A stretch of 64,000 nucleotides of DNA, taken from Alphaproteobacteria bacterium (GTDB taxonomy: Bacteria; Pseudomonadota; Alphaproteobacteria; Micavibrionales; Micavibrionaceae). The stretch spans positions 744,001 to 808,000 of the forward strand of contig JANQRF010000002.1 of the NCBI GenBank assembly GCA_028289285.1, written 5' to 3'. Positions 28,661 through 37,369 of the stretch are shown in pieces; positions within the stretch are counted from its first letter, which is position 1; the number at the start of each line of letters is the position of its first letter. The position numbers and the translations under genes were made by a program. The notes beneath the pieces were generated by a model. That model was not told the DNA's origin, searched no databases, and saw only the letters and a program-made list of their open reading frames with translations.

Positions 28661-28686
28661 GTGTTTACAGTTTTCAGAGTAAACAC
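28661..28686. promoter_or_regulatory. Perfect 8-bp inverted repeat in a divergent promoter region
   Basis: GTGTTTAC (28661-28668) and GTAAACAC (28679-28686) are exact reverse complements separated by 10 bp, in the 106-bp spacer between the MJ0042 gene and the divergent 28706 gene that leads into ftsEX. It ends 19 bp before that ATG. It could be a dimeric repressor site or a hairpin in the leader RNA; no T-run follows, so it is not a standard terminator. Confidence 0.5.
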
Positions 28687-28705
28687 AAGAGCCTAGCATA
28701 GAAAA

Positions 28706-29419
28706 ATGATTAGAATTGCCATAGTTTTTTTGCTCTTTTTGACCCTCCCGGCCCATGCCGAGGCGCCAAAAGCCTGCGATGCGCAGGATCATCTATGCCT
28801 GATGGCAGAGCTGGAAGCCCTGATCCCGTCGATAGAAAACCAGAGCTGGAAAGATAAAAGTTTGCGCGAACTCGCCAAAAGCTATACCGCCGCCGGGCAG
28901 GAAGACAAAGCGCTGGCCCTGATCCCGCAGGTGGAAAATGCGGATACAAAGGCTATGACAATCCGCGGGATCGGTTTTGCGGCTGCAGATGCCGGGTGGC
29001 CGGAGCCTGCGCGCTATACGGCGCTCTTTGAAGCTTTGGTAAAAGAAGCTCAGAAAATTGACCATCCGCCCTCGCAGGGCATTGCCTGGACTTATATTGC
29101 CATGGCACAGGCCTTTGCCGGGGACGATGCTGGCGCAACCGCAACCGCCAAAGCCATGACCAATGAGGCGCTTCGAAACAAGGCGTTCGGGGAAAATGCG
29201 GAGATACAGGCAGAGCGCGGCGATGTTGAGGCCGCTTTGGCCTCTATCGGCCATATTAAAAGTGAAGCGTTTCGAAATAAATCCTACCGGCTGGTATCCA
29301 AAATATTGATGGAAGGCGGGCACAAGGATGATGCGTATAAAGCCGCGGGGCGTATTACCAATGCTTACACCAAAGCCGAAGCGCTTCAGTTTATTATCGG
29401 GCATGAAGATAAAGAGTAA
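28706..29419 (+). CDS. Periplasmic TPR-like helical-repeat protein
   Basis: A 237-residue protein with a signal peptide (cleavage probably after AHA near residue 19) and a mature part of paired helices repeated about every 35-40 residues: WKDKSLRELAKSYTAAGQEDKALALIPQ, then TKAMTIRGIGFAAADAGW, IAWTYIAMAQAFAGDDAGA, and FRNKSYRLVSKILMEGG. The pattern of small-residue helix packing and A-G-x-x-x-x-A turns resembles TPR or related solenoids. No specific family is recognised. It begins the plus-strand run that continues with ftsE 9 bp later, so a role in envelope or division is suggested only by position. Confidence 0.75.
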   Translation: MIRIAIVFLLFLTLPAHAEAPKACDAQDHLCLMAELEALIPSIENQSWKDKSLRELAKSYTAAGQEDKALALIPQVENADTKAMTIRGIGFAAADAGWPEPARYTALFEALVKEAQKIDHPPSQGIAWTYIAMAQAFAGDDAGATATAKAMTNEALRNKAFGENAEIQAERGDVEAALASIGHIKSEAFRNKSYRLVSKILMEGGHKDDAYKAAGRITNAYTKAEALQFIIGHEDKE

Positions 29420-29428
29420 GACACGCGT

Positions 29429-30127
29429 ATGATTAAATTTGAACATATCGGGTTGCGTTACGGGATCGGCCCGGAAATCTTAAGCGATATTAATTTTACG
29501 CTGGACCCCGGGTCTTTTCATTTCCTTTCCGGTCCCAGTGGATCGGGCAAAACATCTTTAATGTCGCTGCTCTATCTTGGCCGTAAACCCACGCGCGGGA
29601 TGATTACCATGTTCGGTCAAAGTACAGGGTCCTTAAGCCGCGCGCAGCTTGCCGCCCAGCGCCGGCGCATCGGCGTGGTATTCCAGGATTTCAGGTTACT
29701 CACCCACATGTCGGCTTTTGATAATGTGGCCTTGCCGCTCCGCATTGCAGGTAAAAATGAAAAGGAAATCAGAAGCAATGTCGATGAGCTTCTTGACTGG
29801 GTCGGTCTAGGTGATGCCAAGCGTGCCTTGCCCAACACGCTGTCCGGCGGGCAACAACAACGTATTGCCATTGCCCGCGCCGTGATTACGCGCCCGCGGC
29901 TTCTTCTGGCGGACGAACCGACCGGAAATCTGGACGATGAAATCGGCATGCGGCTGATGAATCTCTTCGACCAGCTGAACCGCATGGGCACGACGGTTGT
30001 GATCGCCACGCACAATCAACACATCATGGAGACATTTAAACATCCGCGCCTCATGCTCGATCAGGGCAAGCTGCATATTGAAGAGAGCGGCGGAGAGTTG
30101 CGCAAAAAACTCGAAGGGGTGTTTTAG
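29429..30127 (+). CDS. ftsE: Cell division ATP-binding protein FtsE
   Basis: A 232-residue ABC ATPase that partners FtsX and couples the divisome to peptidoglycan hydrolase activation. Walker [12 protein letters not shown] (about residue 36), Q-loop VFQDFRLL, signature [14 protein letters not shown] and Walker [13 protein letters not shown] are all present. FtsE-like N-terminus [11 protein letters not shown]. It lies 9 bp after the helical-repeat gene and 2 bp before ftsX. Confidence 0.96.
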   Translation: MIKFEHIGLRYGIGPEILSDINFTLDPGSFHFLSGPSGSGKTSLMSLLYLGRKPTRGMITMFGQSTGSLSRAQLAAQRRRIGVVFQDFRLLTHMSAFDNVALPLRIAGKNEKEIRSNVDELLDWVGLGDAKRALPNTLSGGQQQRIAIARAVITRPRLLLADEPTGNLDDEIGMRLMNLFDQLNRMGTTVVIATHNQHIMETFKHPRLMLDQGKLHIEESGGELRKKLEGVF

Positions 30128-30129
30128 CC

Positions 30130-31077
30130 ATGCGCAAGTTCTTTGATAAAAACAAATCGCTCGGGCAGGCGCACGGCAAACGCCGTTATGATCTGGCGCT
30201 TCAAGATAGTAGCGGCAGCGGGTTTTTAAAATTGCTCATTGCCCTGATGAGCACGCTCACCCTTTTGGCGCTCGCCACCGGATTTGTATTGTCTGATATG
30301 TCCGCGCGCTGGGCGGCGGGGATTCAAAATCACCTGACCATTGAAATTCCACCCGAAGATGCAGGTGGAAAGACTTTAAGCCAAGGCCGTCTGGACAGCC
30401 TGTCAGAACAGGCCAGAGACATCGCCCGTGAAGACCCGTCCATTGAACAGGCCGATATCGTCCCTAAAGAAGAGGTCATGGCATTAATCGCTCCATGGCT
30501 TGGCGATGATCTGGCCAGCGCGGAAAATGCAATCCCCCTGCCCGCCTTAATCAATGTCACCGTCAAGGCGGAAGCTGATTTTACCCCGGATGCGCTTCAA
30601 ACCCGCCTGAATACACTCAGCCCGGCCATCCGCGTGGATACGCATGAAAGCTGGATGGAATCTGTCGTGCGGTTTACAGGCGCTCTCAAAGCAGCTTCCT
30701 ACCTGGTTGTCCTGGTGATTTTAGGCACCACCATTATCGCCGTGGCAGGCGCCGTGCGTTCCAAAATGGCCGTGCATCAGGACGAGCTTGAGCTGCTTCA
30801 TCTGATGGGCGCGCAGGATTCCTATATTATGAAGCAATTTCAGCGCTTTATCCTATGGATTGCCCTACAGGGCGCGCTTTTAGGCTGTGTTCTGGGCGCC
30901 CTTCTCCTGCTGATGATCGACTGGATGAGCGGCAAAATGGATATCGCCCTCCTGCCCGATCTGAGCCTGAGCGGTGAAAATCTGCTCTTTTTATGCCTCC
31001 TGCCCTTTTTCATATCATTTCTTGCGATGGGGACGAGCCGCCTTGCCGTCTTGCGCGTGTTGAAGGAAATGCCGTAA
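30130..31077 (+). CDS. ftsX: Cell division protein FtsX
   Basis: A 315-residue membrane protein with the FtsX/MacB-like topology: a cytoplasmic N-terminus, a first helix (about residues 32-54), a periplasmic domain (about 60-185) that in relatives contacts amidase activators, and three further helices (about 190-212, 240-262, 283-300). GAVRSKMAVHQDELELLHLMGAQDSYI is the conserved cytoplasmic loop that docks onto FtsE. It is adjacent to ftsE and upstream of the YdcF-like gene. Confidence 0.94.
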   Translation: MRKFFDKNKSLGQAHGKRRYDLALQDSSGSGFLKLLIALMSTLTLLALATGFVLSDMSARWAAGIQNHLTIEIPPEDAGGKTLSQGRLDSLSEQARDIAREDPSIEQADIVPKEEVMALIAPWLGDDLASAENAIPLPALINVTVKAEADFTPDALQTRLNTLSPAIRVDTHESWMESVVRFTGALKAASYLVVLVILGTTIIAVAGAVRSKMAVHQDELELLHLMGAQDSYIMKQFQRFILWIALQGALLGCVLGALLLLMIDWMSGKMDIALLPDLSLSGENLLFLCLLPFFISFLAMGTSRLAVLRVLKEMP

Positions 31078-31091
31078 AAAGAGAGCGGATC

Positions 31092-31682
31092 ATGCTCAAA
31101 CTCTTCAGAAAAATCATTGTCTCCCTGTTTGCCACGGCGCTTACCGTTTGCGCGCTCTGGGCCGCGGGGCTGATCTGGTACAGCGCATTGATCTTTACCG
31201 CCGCGCCGCAAGCCATGGAACAAAAGGTTGATGCGCTCATCGTCCTGACCGGCGGGCAAAACCGGATTGTCGAAGGCGTACGGCTTTTAGATGATAAAAA
31301 CGCGGAAAAATTATTTATCTCCGGCGTGCATCAAGGCATCCGCGTGGAAACGCTGACCGGCCCGAACCCGCCCTGCTGTATAACCCTTGGTTATGAAGCC
31401 GGGAACACGAATGAAAACGCTCTTGAAAGCGCGCGCTGGGCGGCAGATGAAAATATCTCTTCCGTGCGCCTGATTACATCTGATTATCATATGCCGCGCG
31501 CCCATCTGGAATTTAAACATCACATGCATAAAGATGCGCAGATTTTAAAACACCCGGTCAAAGCCGGAAAACATTCGCTCTTTTCCGAACAATTCATGAC
31601 ATTGGTGTTTGAGGAATATCACAAATACCTGGCGACATGGATCCGCTTACATGTCAGCCCGCCTGAGGAGGAAGCATCATGA
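31092..31682 (+). CDS. YdcF-family (DUF218) membrane-anchored protein
   Basis: A 196-residue protein with one N-terminal membrane helix (about residues 8-32) and a DUF218 domain outside the membrane: VDALIVLTGGQNRIVEGVRLL, KLFISGVHQG, NTNENALESARWA and RLITSDYHMPRAHLEF. Members such as SanA and ElyC affect envelope permeability and lipid-carrier metabolism. The frame is open upstream to 30993 but that part overlaps ftsX; the ATG at 31092, 14 bp after ftsX, starts directly before the membrane anchor. Its TGA overlaps the next ATG. Confidence 0.87.
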   Translation: MLKLFRKIIVSLFATALTVCALWAAGLIWYSALIFTAAPQAMEQKVDALIVLTGGQNRIVEGVRLLDDKNAEKLFISGVHQGIRVETLTGPNPPCCITLGYEAGNTNENALESARWAADENISSVRLITSDYHMPRAHLEFKHHMHKDAQILKHPVKAGKHSLFSEQFMTLVFEEYHKYLATWIRLHVSPPEEEAS

Positions 31683-32476
31683 TGGTCTTTTTACGTTCCT
31701 GTGTCTTTAATCTGTTATTTTTCGGGCTTACCGCCGCGATGTGTTTTGCCGTCATGCCGTTTGTGTTTGCCGGCAAAAAAATGGCTCTTAAAATCGCACG
31801 CCTTTACACGCGCAAAGTCTATTGGCTGGAGCGCAATATTATCGGGCTGGATTACGAAATCCGCGGAGCGGAACACCTGCCCAAAGACGGGTCTTATATT
31901 GTGGCAGCCAAGCATCAATCGGCCTATGAAACCATGAAGCTGCACAGGCTGTTTAACGACCCGGCTATTATCCTCAAACGCGAACTGGTGCGCATTCCGA
32001 TCTGGGGCTGGTTTCTAGCCAACCTGGATATGATCGCGATCAACCGCTCCAACCGCGAAGAAGCCATGGCCTCGATTGTTGCAGGCGCGCAGCGCATGAA
32101 AGATCAAGGCCGCCCGATTGTGATTTTTCCGCAAGGCACGCGCGTGCGCATTCATGCCACCACGGCAGACAAACCTTATAAAGGCGGGATCATTAAAATG
32201 TATAACGCGATAGACCTGCCGATCATTCCGCTAGCAATGAATAGCGGGATTTTCTGGGGACGAAATAGCTTCCTGAAACGCCCCGGCACGGTTGTCTTTG
32301 AATTTCTGCCCCCCATCGAGCCCGGCCTGCCTGAGAAAAAAGTTATGAAAGCCCTTGAAGAACGTATTGAAAGTGCGTCTATTCGCCTCATGAACGAAGC
32401 CAAGGAAAAAGATTCAAGATTACAGATTTTAAATACTCCCATAGATTACACAGAGGTTGTGACTGATGCTGAATAA
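31679..32476 (+). CDS. 1-acyl-sn-glycerol-3-phosphate acyltransferase (PlsC family)
   Basis: A 265-residue membrane acyltransferase expected to make phosphatidic acid from lysophosphatidic acid. Motif I is KHQSAYET (an H-x4-E form of the usual H-x4-D, common in proteobacterial relatives), motif II is INRSNREEA, and motif III is FPQGTRVR. An N-terminal membrane helix (about residues 8-30) precedes the domain. GGAGGA lies six bases before ATGATG at 31679. It is translationally coupled to the YdcF-like gene upstream and overlaps the DUF2125 gene by 11 bp. Confidence 0.9.
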   Translation: MMVFLRSCVFNLLFFGLTAAMCFAVMPFVFAGKKMALKIARLYTRKVYWLERNIIGLDYEIRGAEHLPKDGSYIVAAKHQSAYETMKLHRLFNDPAIILKRELVRIPIWGWFLANLDMIAINRSNREEAMASIVAGAQRMKDQGRPIVIFPQGTRVRIHATTADKPYKGGIIKMYNAIDLPIIPLAMNSGIFWGRNSFLKRPGTVVFEFLPPIEPGLPEKKVMKALEERIESASIRLMNEAKEKDSRLQILNTPIDYTEVVTDAE

Positions 32477-33254
32477 ATTTCTCTCCCTGATTGGCGGATT
32501 GGTTTTACTGCTGGCGCTTGCCTATAGCGGCGCCTGGTTTTACGCAGCCCATAAGCTCGACGGCGCGCTGAACGAGCTGTATGAACGCAATACGGAGGAT
32601 GATTTAAAACTGCACGCTCCTGCCCCGACTATTAAAGGCTTTCCGTTTGCACCATCTGCAACCTTCAAAGAAGGCCTGACATATAAAGGTGTTGATTTTA
32701 TTTTTGAAGAAATGACCGTGTCCGGTTATGCGCTTGCAGGCCTGCCCGTGACAGTTCATATCCCCGAAGGCGTGCGCGTGGCCACCGCGCTCCAATCAAA
32801 TGTGATTACACTGACAGAAGTAAAAGCGTCTGTATCTGCCCCCTATGGCATTCCCGAACTCTATGAAGAGGATTTACGTGCATGGCAGCAGGAAGGCGCC
32901 GTCATTGATGTGAACTTTTATCAAGCGACAATGGGTCCCGTTAAAATGCATGGCAATGGCTTAATCACGCTCGATCAGGATCTTCAGCCGCTTGTCACGC
33001 TTGCCACAAAAGCAACAGGTTACGAAGAGCTCATAGGCTCTCTTGAAGCTGCGGGCAACATGTCCAAAGTGGCTGCTACAGGCGCCATGCTGGCTTTAAA
33101 TGGTCTGGCTGAAGAAAACCCTGAAACCGGTGTTAAAACAGTCAAGCTGACAGTCATACTTCAATATCAAAAGCTTAGAATTGGGCCGCTTGCTATTGCC
33201 CAGTTCCCCGAGATTTATTGGGATAGACGAACTCCGCCTGACCAGCCTCTATAA
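32466..33254 (+). CDS. DUF2125-family protein
   Basis: A 262-residue protein that fits DUF2125, a family mostly found in Alphaproteobacteria: an N-terminal membrane anchor (about residues 5-27) and a beta-rich domain outside the membrane with APTIKGFPFAPSATF near residue 55 and a family-type end LRIGPLAIAQFPEIYW. No catalytic residues are known. It overlaps the end of the PlsC-like gene by 11 bp (same strand) and overlaps the end of the convergent dehydrogenase gene by 62 bp, an unusually long 3' overlap in this window. Confidence 0.8.
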   Translation: MLNKFLSLIGGLVLLLALAYSGAWFYAAHKLDGALNELYERNTEDDLKLHAPAPTIKGFPFAPSATFKEGLTYKGVDFIFEEMTVSGYALAGLPVTVHIPEGVRVATALQSNVITLTEVKASVSAPYGIPELYEEDLRAWQQEGAVIDVNFYQATMGPVKMHGNGLITLDQDLQPLVTLATKATGYEELIGSLEAAGNMSKVAATGAMLALNGLAEENPETGVKTVKLTVILQYQKLRIGPLAIAQFPEIYWDRRTPPDQPL

Positions 33255-34104
33255 CCTCTTTGCGGATTGCCCGTGCCTGTCCAAAGAGTCCATAAAGATA
33301 GTCTCCGTCCTGTTTGCGGATTGCTTTTTGCATGGCATTTAAATCTTCAGTAAAACGCTGAAGAAGTTCAAGAACAGCTTCTTTGTTCGATAGCATCACA
33401 TCACGCCACATGGTCGGGTCCTGCGCGGCCAGGCGTGTAAAATCCCGAAAACCGGACGCAGAAAATTTAATCACTTCGCTTTTCACATCATCTTCAAGCT
33501 CTGTGGCTGTCCCAACAATTGTAAACGCAATCAGCGTCGGCAAATGTGATGTTAGCCCGAGCACCATGTCATGATGTCCGGCTTCCATGATTTCGATATT
33601 GGAACCAAATGACTCATAAAGCTTTGTCAGTTTTTCAACCGCGCGGACATCGCTATGGGCAAGCGGTGTTAAAATCCACCAGCGCCCTTCAAATAATTCA
33701 TGAAAGCCCGCTTCAGGGCCTGAATTTTCGGTTCCCGCTACGGGATGGCTTGGAATGAAGTGGACGCTCGCAGGTAACTTATCCTGCACCTGCCGGATCA
33801 CATCCATCTTCACGGACCCTGTGTCCGTGATAATTGCGTCTTTTTGCAGATGAGGCGCGATCTTTGAAGCAACCTGCTCCATGGCTCCGACCGGCACAGC
33901 TAAAATAACCAGATCACTGCCTTTGACAGACTGACCGATATCGGCCGTAACTTTATCGGCCAGCCCCATCGTCTGGACAGTCTCACAGACGCTGCGCGAG
34001 GCATCCGCGCAGATAATCGTTTCTGCCTGCCCGTGATGTCTTAAGGCCCTTGCAATGGAAGAGCCCAAAAGCCCAAAGCCGATAATTGTAACTTGTTTAA
34101 ACAT
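33193..34104 (-). CDS. Prephenate/arogenate dehydrogenase
   Basis: A 303-residue NAD(P)-dependent dehydrogenase of tyrosine synthesis. The Rossmann loop is GFGLLGSSIARAL, and IPSHPVAGTENSGPEA carries the conserved histidine of the TyrA family. The C-terminal helical domain contains DMVLGLTSHLPTLIAF. There is no ACT domain, as in cyclohexadienyl TyrC enzymes, so prephenate and arogenate are both possible substrates. The ATG at 34104 is preferred over that at 34110 because AAAAGG stands 8 bp before it and only 2 bp before the other. It is separated from hisC by a terminator. Confidence 0.92.
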   Translation of the reverse strand: MFKQVTIIGFGLLGSSIARALRHHGQAETIICADASRSVCETVQTMGLADKVTADIGQSVKGSDLVILAVPVGAMEQVASKIAPHLQKDAIITDTGSVKMDVIRQVQDKLPASVHFIPSHPVAGTENSGPEAGFHELFEGRWWILTPLAHSDVRAVEKLTKLYESFGSNIEIMEAGHHDMVLGLTSHLPTLIAFTIVGTATELEDDVKSEVIKFSASGFRDFTRLAAQDPTMWRDVMLSNKEAVLELLQRFTEDLNAMQKAIRKQDGDYLYGLFGQARAIRKEVIEAGQAEFVYPNKSRGTGQ

Positions 34105-34181
34105 GATCATATCCTTTTATGCTTGTAAGAGTGATAGCCGCCCGGCCCATGAAGACCAAGCAAAATAAATTCAAAACTGTA

Positions 34182-34220
34182 GATAAAATAAAAAGTTATT
34201 CCGCACCCCTAGGCGGAATA
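34182..34220 (-). terminator. Rho-independent terminator after hisC
   Basis: A 7-bp stem ATTCCGC/GCGGAAT (34198-34204 and 34213-34219) with an 8-nt loop; on the minus strand it is followed by AACTTTTTATTTT. It lies about 40 bp beyond the hisC stop and ends the chorismate mutase-hisC transcript, leaving the dehydrogenase gene to its own promoter. Confidence 0.8.
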
Positions 34221-34258
34221 GAGAGTGGCTGCATAAGCATATGATAAAGCCTGAAGCA

Positions 34259-35347
34259 TCATGATGGCTGACCATAATCTTTTATGGCTTCGCACGCAAG
34301 CATCATTTCCTCTTCCAGCCCCATGGATATCCGCAAACAGGACGGCAGGCCGTACGCTGCGACCTGCCGGACCAAAATACCGCGCTCTTTTAAGAAAGCG
34401 GCGCACCCTGCCGCACGCTCCGGTGTTTCAAAATCTGCCAGACAAAAATTTCCTGCGCTTAGATAAACCTCAAGCCCTTCTCCACGTAAATATTTTGTCA
34501 CAAAATTCAGCATATTTGCATTATGCCTGACAGAGCTATGAATAAAATCTTTATCGGATAAAGCTGCCACACCTGCAACCTGCGCCGCTGTTGAGACATT
34601 AAACGGCCCGCGGATCCGGTTTAGAATATCCGCAATCTCCGGCGGGCAATGCCCCCAGCCAAGCCGCACCCCGCCAAGCCCATAAATCTTGGAAAAAGTG
34701 CGTGTGACCACAACGGACCCATACTCATCGACCAGCTCATGCCCGGCGCTATAATCTGCTTCCTGCACATATTCGCAATAGGCAGCATCTAAAACCAAAA
34801 GCACGTTTTCAGGTAATTGATCCCGTAAAGATTTAATTTCATCTTTCGTAAGGTAACTGCCTGTCGGATTATTCGGATTGGCCAAAAAGACAATTTTTGT
34901 TTTTGGGGTGACCGTATCCAAAATCGCCTGCGGGTCAGCTTTTAAATCCTGCTCCGGCGCTGCAATTGGGTTTGCCCCTGCGGCCCGTGCATAAATGCTA
35001 TACATCAGGAAACCATGCGCGCTATAGACAATTTCATCCCCCGGCGCGAGAAAGGCATTACACAAAAACTGGATGATTTCATCCGACCCTGCGCCACAAA
35101 TAATCTGATCTGCCTTGATATTATTTTCTGTGGCCAGCGCCTCACGTAACGCCGTGCTGCCCCCATCCGGATAACGGTGCATATCTGATACACATTCCTG
35201 AAGCGCTCTGACGGCGGCAGGCGGCGGACCAAACGGCCCTTCATTCGAGGATAACTTGATAATACGCTCTACGCCTTCAGCTTTGCTTTCCCCACCGACA
35301 TAGGGCGCAATATCCAAAATCGTTTTTGCTTTCGGGGAAAAGCTCAT
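34259..35347 (-). CDS. hisC: Histidinol-phosphate/aromatic aminotransferase
   Basis: A 362-residue fold-type I PLP aminotransferase. FLANPNNPTGSYL, LVLDAAYCEYV and the PLP-lysine context TRTFSKIYGLGGVRLGWG are typical of HisC. In this neighbourhood (chorismate mutase upstream, prephenate dehydrogenase downstream) the enzyme probably also serves phenylalanine and tyrosine synthesis, as broad-specificity HisC enzymes do in several alphaproteobacteria. Its ATG overlaps the stop of the chorismate mutase gene by 4 bp. Confidence 0.93.
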   Translation of the reverse strand: MSFSPKAKTILDIAPYVGGESKAEGVERIIKLSSNEGPFGPPPAAVRALQECVSDMHRYPDGGSTALREALATENNIKADQIICGAGSDEIIQFLCNAFLAPGDEIVYSAHGFLMYSIYARAAGANPIAAPEQDLKADPQAILDTVTPKTKIVFLANPNNPTGSYLTKDEIKSLRDQLPENVLLVLDAAYCEYVQEADYSAGHELVDEYGSVVVTRTFSKIYGLGGVRLGWGHCPPEIADILNRIRGPFNVSTAAQVAGVAALSDKDFIHSSVRHNANMLNFVTKYLRGEGLEVYLSAGNFCLADFETPERAAGCAAFLKERGILVRQVAAYGLPSCLRISMGLEEEMMLACEAIKDYGQPS

Positions 35348-36270
35348 GCGGCTTTTTCGTCTTTATCTGACTTTTTCTTATCTTCAGATGTGACCGTCTT
35401 GCTATAGACCGGCGGCGTTGGATATCCGCCTGCACAAAAGACATGCGCATATTCATCTTCAATTTCATTTTGAAAACGCGCGATCAGATCATCTTCTTCG
35501 TCCAGATACCGGTCCACTTCCAGAAGATGCTGGCAAGGCTGCCCTTCTATCTTCGCCCGTCGTGAAGACAGGCTGAGCGCCTTCATGCCTAATTTTTCAG
35601 AAACATCCACCAGCTTCCCACGGGACACATTCTGCGCGCATTCAATAAATAAAAAAGAATGATCATCATCAGAACTATCAAATCCGGATTTAGACACAAC
35701 AAGCGCCTTTGTCATTGCTGCCGGATCGTCCGGATCGTCCCCGTGCGGCAGGCGGGCAATAATGTGCAGACGGTTTGCATCATCATGTTCTTTTAAAACA
35801 GACCACCACGGATTTTCTTCTTCTGTTTCAGGCCAGGGCACAACAGCGAAACTACACTTTTCCTCCCGCACATCCGCCAGCGCCGACATGGCCGAACCAC
35901 TTTTTTGCATCGGCAGGCAGGATCCGAAATAATCACGTGCCAAATCCCAATACTCAGAGACACCTTCCGGCGCAGTGACATTTACTTTGAGGCCTGTCTG
36001 TAAAAGCGACACCGCGCCAACAAGCTCCCGCCAGATACGCACCACTGCCATTTCCGGCAGCGCGCCCTGATGGCGGTTTAAAAGCCTGCGGATCATCCGT
36101 GCTTCCCGGGCAGGCTGCACGATCTGGATATTTTTCTTTCGCTTTTCAGCGCCGATTTTCAAAACCAGTTCTGCGCGCTCCATCAGCGTATCGTGAATCC
36201 GGTTATCCAGCTCATCGATCTGTTTACGGACTTTATCCAGCTCTTCAGAGTTGTATGCATGATCAGACAT
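35344..36270 (-). CDS. Chorismate mutase fused to a degenerate prephenate-dehydratase-like region
   Basis: A 308-residue protein. Residues about 8-95 form an AroQ chorismate mutase domain (LDKVRKQIDELDNRIHDTLMERAELVLKIG, then REARMIRRLLNRH and IWRELVGAVSLLQ), which converts chorismate to prephenate. Residues about 98-195 resemble the periplasmic-binding-like fold of prephenate dehydratase, but I see no TRF catalytic motif. About 205-270 resemble an ACT domain (SLSSRRAKIEGQPCQHLLEVDRY, compare the ESRP region). The tail is Lys/Asp-rich. Chorismate mutase activity is well supported; dehydratase activity is doubtful. It is coupled to hisC and lies 38 bp from the divergent metA. Confidence 0.82.
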   Translation of the reverse strand: MSDHAYNSEELDKVRKQIDELDNRIHDTLMERAELVLKIGAEKRKKNIQIVQPAREARMIRRLLNRHQGALPEMAVVRIWRELVGAVSLLQTGLKVNVTAPEGVSEYWDLARDYFGSCLPMQKSGSAMSALADVREEKCSFAVVPWPETEEENPWWSVLKEHDDANRLHIIARLPHGDDPDDPAAMTKALVVSKSGFDSSDDDHSFLFIECAQNVSRGKLVDVSEKLGMKALSLSSRRAKIEGQPCQHLLEVDRYLDEEDDLIARFQNEIEDEYAHVFCAGGYPTPPVYSKTVTSEDKKKSDKDEKAA

Positions 36271-36308
36271 GTCTATCTTGTACTAAGCAAAGAGAAGGAA
36301 ATCAATCG

Positions 36309-37367
36309 GTGCCGATTGTCCAGAATTCGAATCTTCCGACATATGAACGCCTGCGCAGCGAAGGACGGCAGGTTTTAAGCTCTAACCGGGCCATTCATCA
36401 GGATATTCGCGAGCTGCATATCGGGTTTTTGAATATCATGCCCGATGCGGCCCTGGAAGCCACGGAGCGCCAGTTTTTCCGGCTCATTGGGGAAAGTAAC
36501 CGGGTGGCGCAAATTCACCTGCATCCATTTACCCTGCCCAATATTCCACGCGAGAGTGAAGCACAGGCGCATATTGAAAAACATTATGAAACATTTGACC
36601 AAATTAAAGCGGAAGGCCTGGATGCGCTCATCATTACCGGTGCAAATGAGGAAACAAACCCGCATGTCAGTGAAGAAAGTTTCTGGGCGCCCCTGTTAGA
36701 TGTTCTGAAATGGGCGCAAGGTCATGTCACCTCAACTTTATGTTCATGTCTGGCCAGCCATGCGGCCCTTACCCATATATACGGACAGCCGCCGCTTTGG
36801 CGGGATAATAAATGCTGGGGAGTCTACAGCCATAAAGTGATGGACCGCGCCCATCCGATTATGCGCTGGATGAATACGAAGTTCGATGCCCCGCATTCGC
36901 GCTTTAGTGAAATCACGCCCGATCAGTTTGAACGGGCCGGGATGCGTATTCTGGCGCAAAGTGAGGAGGCAGGCGTGCATATGGCCGTCAGCCCGGACGG
37001 TTTCCGGCTGATTTGTTTTCAGGGACATCCTGAATATGATTCCTTTTCGCTTTTAAAAGAATATCGCCGCGATATTGGCTGGTATCAGGACGGCACAATT
37101 ACCCATGAACCGCCTTTCCCGCACGGTTACTTTTCAGAGAACGCAGAAAAACTGGCGCAAGCACATAAAGATAAACTGCTTACAGGGGATAAGGATGCCC
37201 CCTTCCCGGAAAAAGAGATCGGGGCGCTCATTGACAACACTTGGGCGGATAGCGCCCGTGCGGCAGTGGGAAACTGGATCGGACTTGTTTATCAAACGAC
37301 CCATTTCGACCGTAAAAAACTCTTTATGGATGGCATTGATCCAAACGATCCGCTGAAAGACTTATAG
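36309..37367 (+). CDS. metA: Homoserine O-succinyltransferase (MetA family)
   Basis: A 352-residue enzyme that acylates homoserine in methionine synthesis. The nucleophilic Cys lies in STLCSCLASHAA, and the catalytic His/Glu pair in FQGHPEYDSF; GFLNIMPDAALEATERQF is the MetA N-terminal signature. The frame is open far upstream, but the GTG at 36309, preceded by AGAAGGAA at a proper distance, yields the family-type start PIVQNSNLPTYERL. Succinyl- versus acetyl-specificity cannot be read reliably. Many alphaproteobacteria have metX-metW at the corresponding place next to chorismate mutase and hisC; here metA is used instead. Only 38 bp separate it from the divergent mutase gene. Confidence 0.92.
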   Translation: MPIVQNSNLPTYERLRSEGRQVLSSNRAIHQDIRELHIGFLNIMPDAALEATERQFFRLIGESNRVAQIHLHPFTLPNIPRESEAQAHIEKHYETFDQIKAEGLDALIITGANEETNPHVSEESFWAPLLDVLKWAQGHVTSTLCSCLASHAALTHIYGQPPLWRDNKCWGVYSHKVMDRAHPIMRWMNTKFDAPHSRFSEITPDQFERAGMRILAQSEEAGVHMAVSPDGFRLICFQGHPEYDSFSLLKEYRRDIGWYQDGTITHEPPFPHGYFSENAEKLAQAHKDKLLTGDKDAPFPEKEIGALIDNTWADSARAAVGNWIGLVYQTTHFDRKKLFMDGIDPNDPLKDL

Positions 37368-37369
37368 CT

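Noticed and set aside
36099..36308. Long N-terminal extension of metA
   Set aside because: Overlaps the chorismate mutase gene on the other strand and has no family match; GTG at 36309 gives the normal start with a good ribosome binding site.
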